64,000 nt of DNA from Acidobacteriota bacterium (GTDB lineage: Bacteria > Acidobacteriota > Terriglobia > Terriglobales > Acidobacteriaceae): contig JAJXZT010000049.1 in the NCBI GenBank assembly GCA_021779935.1, positions 62,001 to 126,000 on the forward strand. Direction: 5' to 3'. Position 1 is the stretch's first letter, and each line of letters begins with the position of its first letter. Of the stretch, positions 62,879 through 64,000 are shown piece by piece. The notes under the pieces are model-generated. The model saw only the letters and a list, made by a program, of their open reading frames with translations, did not search any database and was not told the DNA's origin. The position numbers and the translations under genes are program-made.

Positions 62879-64000
62879 TTATACCCAGCCGCGGTCGTGG
62901 CATGCCTGGGCAACGCGCCCAATGGCAATTGCATACGCCGCATCGCGCATGTACAGCTTTTCCCGCCGCGCCAGTTCTGACACTGCGTAGTAGGCTGCCG
63001 TCATCTTCATGTCCAGCTTGCCCAGCACTTCTTCCTTCGACCAGAAGTAGTTCATATTGCTCTGCACCTGTTCGAAGTAGCTGCACGTTACGCCGCCGGC
63101 GTTGGCCAGGAAGTCTGGAATCAGCAGGATGCCGCGCTCGCGGATCTTCACGTCCGCTTCCGGCGTTGTCGGCCCGTTCGCGCCTTCCGCGATGATCTTC
63201 ACCCGCTGGCTGATCTTTCCGATGTTGTCTCCCGTCAGCTGGTTTTCGATTGCTGCCGGAATCAGTATGTCCACTTCCTGTTCCATCCATGCATCGCCCG
63301 GAAGCACTTCGTATCCCAGTTCCTGTGCCTTGGCCTTGTTGATGCCGCCAAAGCGGTCGGTGATCGACAATAGTTGTTGCAGGTCGATCCCCTTCATCTT
63401 GCGGTACGTATACGAGCACTGGTCTGTCTGGTCCCAGCACGACACCGCGATCACCTTGCCGCCGAGCTGTTGATACAGTTCAATCGCGTACCGCGACACG
63501 TTGCCCAGGCCCTGTACGCTCGCTTCCGTGTTCTCCGCCTTGATTCCCAGTTCCTTCATCGCCTCGCGCAGCGTGAACACCACGCCGTAGCCGGTTGCTT
63601 CCGTCCGTCCCAGCGAGCCGCCCATGCCCACCGGCTTTCCGGTGATGAATCCCGGGAACCTTCCTCCCATAATTCTTTCGAACTCATCCAGCATCCACAG
63701 CATGTGTTGCGAGTTCGTCATCACGTCCGGCGCCGGAACGTCCGCCACCGGGCCCACGTTCCGCACCACCTGCCGAATCCATCCCCGGCAGAGTTGTTCC
63801 TGTTCCCGCTGGCTCAGGTTATGCGGATCGCAGATTACGCCGCCCTTTGCTCCGCCCAGTGGAATATCCACCACCGCGCACTTCCACGTCATCCACATCG
63901 AGAGCGCCTTCACCGTGTCAATCGTCTCTTGCGGGTGGAAGCGGATGCCGCCCTTGCCCGGTCCGCGCGCGTCGTTGTGTTGTACGCGGAATCCGCGGAA
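62879..64000 (-). CDS. gdhA: Glu/Leu/Phe/Val dehydrogenase, probably glutamate dehydrogenase (5' end outside window)
   Basis: The last 373 codons of a dehydrogenase whose start lies beyond base 64000. The visible part opens [20 protein letters not shown], with the substrate-binding Lys region [20 protein letters not shown], the nucleotide-binding segment [20 protein letters not shown] and [20 protein letters not shown]. It catalyses reversible deamination of glutamate (or a branched-chain/aromatic amino acid; family members are hard to separate by eye). Length and the [13 protein letters not shown] context fit hexameric glutamate dehydrogenase. Two ATP-grasp genes follow on the same strand after 82 bases. 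Confidence 0.9.
   Translation of the reverse strand, partial: FRGFRVQHNDARGPGKGGIRFHPQETIDTVKALSMWMTWKCAVVDIPLGGAKGGVICDPHNLSQREQEQLCRGWIRQVVRNVGPVADVPAPDVMTNSQHMLWMLDEFERIMGGRFPGFITGKPVGMGGSLGRTEATGYGVVFTLREAMKELGIKAENTEASVQGLGNVSRYAIELYQQLGGKVIAVSCWDQTDQCSYTYRKMKGIDLQQLLSITDRFGGINKAKAQELGYEVLPGDAWMEQEVDILIPAAIENQLTGDNIGKISQRVKIIAEGANGPTTPEADVKIRERGILLIPDFLANAGGVTCSYFEQVQSNMNYFWSKEEVLGKLDMKMTAAYYAVSELARREKLYMRDAAYAIAIGRVAQACHDRGWV

Overview
The window is GC-rich and almost certainly from an Acidobacteriota chromosome, most likely Terriglobia/Koribacter-like. This is inferred from gene content: an Oar-type TonB-dependent receptor with a carboxypeptidase-regulatory N-terminal domain, a roughly 3,470-residue secreted protein built from NHL, FG-GAP, MBG and Ig-like modules, TPR-TlpA fusions, and an alternative-complex-III-like respiratory operon. 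No rRNA gene or other phylogenetic marker is present to prove it.

Layout. 1-8860 is a detoxification/efflux block: two tandem ArsF-like thioredoxin-fold proteins, an ArsG/CcdA-like membrane protein, a small CMD-like protein, a tripartite RND pump (adaptor, pump, TolC) and a CDF cation exporter. 8885-9800 is a decayed IS3-family element. 10578-16582 encodes an ACIII-like quinol-oxidising complex (pentaheme cytochrome, molybdopterin-fold Fe-S protein, ferredoxin-like subunit, NrfD, DUF3341, monoheme cytochrome), with a CRP-type palindrome about 420 bases upstream. 17111-18713 is a small island remnant: a complete tRNA-Pro(CGG) and a perfect 50-bp direct repeat of its 3' part flank RHS-like debris. 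19392-30386 holds the giant secreted protein and a small outer-membrane beta-barrel protein.

30501-35693 is a pectin/galacturonate locus: a divergent LysR regulator, a Tat-exported GH28 polygalacturonase, altronate dehydratase and an SDR. An amidase follows on the other strand. 37731-49164 is a cell-envelope locus: an orphan regulatory-like domain protein, an ECF sigma factor with a large zinc-finger anti-sigma factor, the Oar-like receptor, and two TPR-TlpA proteins flanking a LolA-like protein.

49427-56824 is a complete isoleucine/valine operon, ilvD-ilvB-ilvN-ilvC-ilvE-ilvA. It is preceded by what reads as a textbook transcription attenuator: a 48-codon leader peptide with 12 Ile/Val among 16 consecutive residues, an antiterminator pairing and a terminator. 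A metallophosphoesterase follows. The right end (minus strand) has glutamate dehydrogenase (cut by the window edge) and two tandem PEP-synthase-like ATP-grasp proteins. Neither has the phosphohistidine or PEP-binding domains, and one is fused to a GAF-like domain and a nucleotidyltransferase domain.

Strongest leads: the ilv attenuator, the tRNA-Pro/RHS island scar, the atypical ATP-grasp pair next to glutamate dehydrogenase, and the split-ActB respiratory complex.
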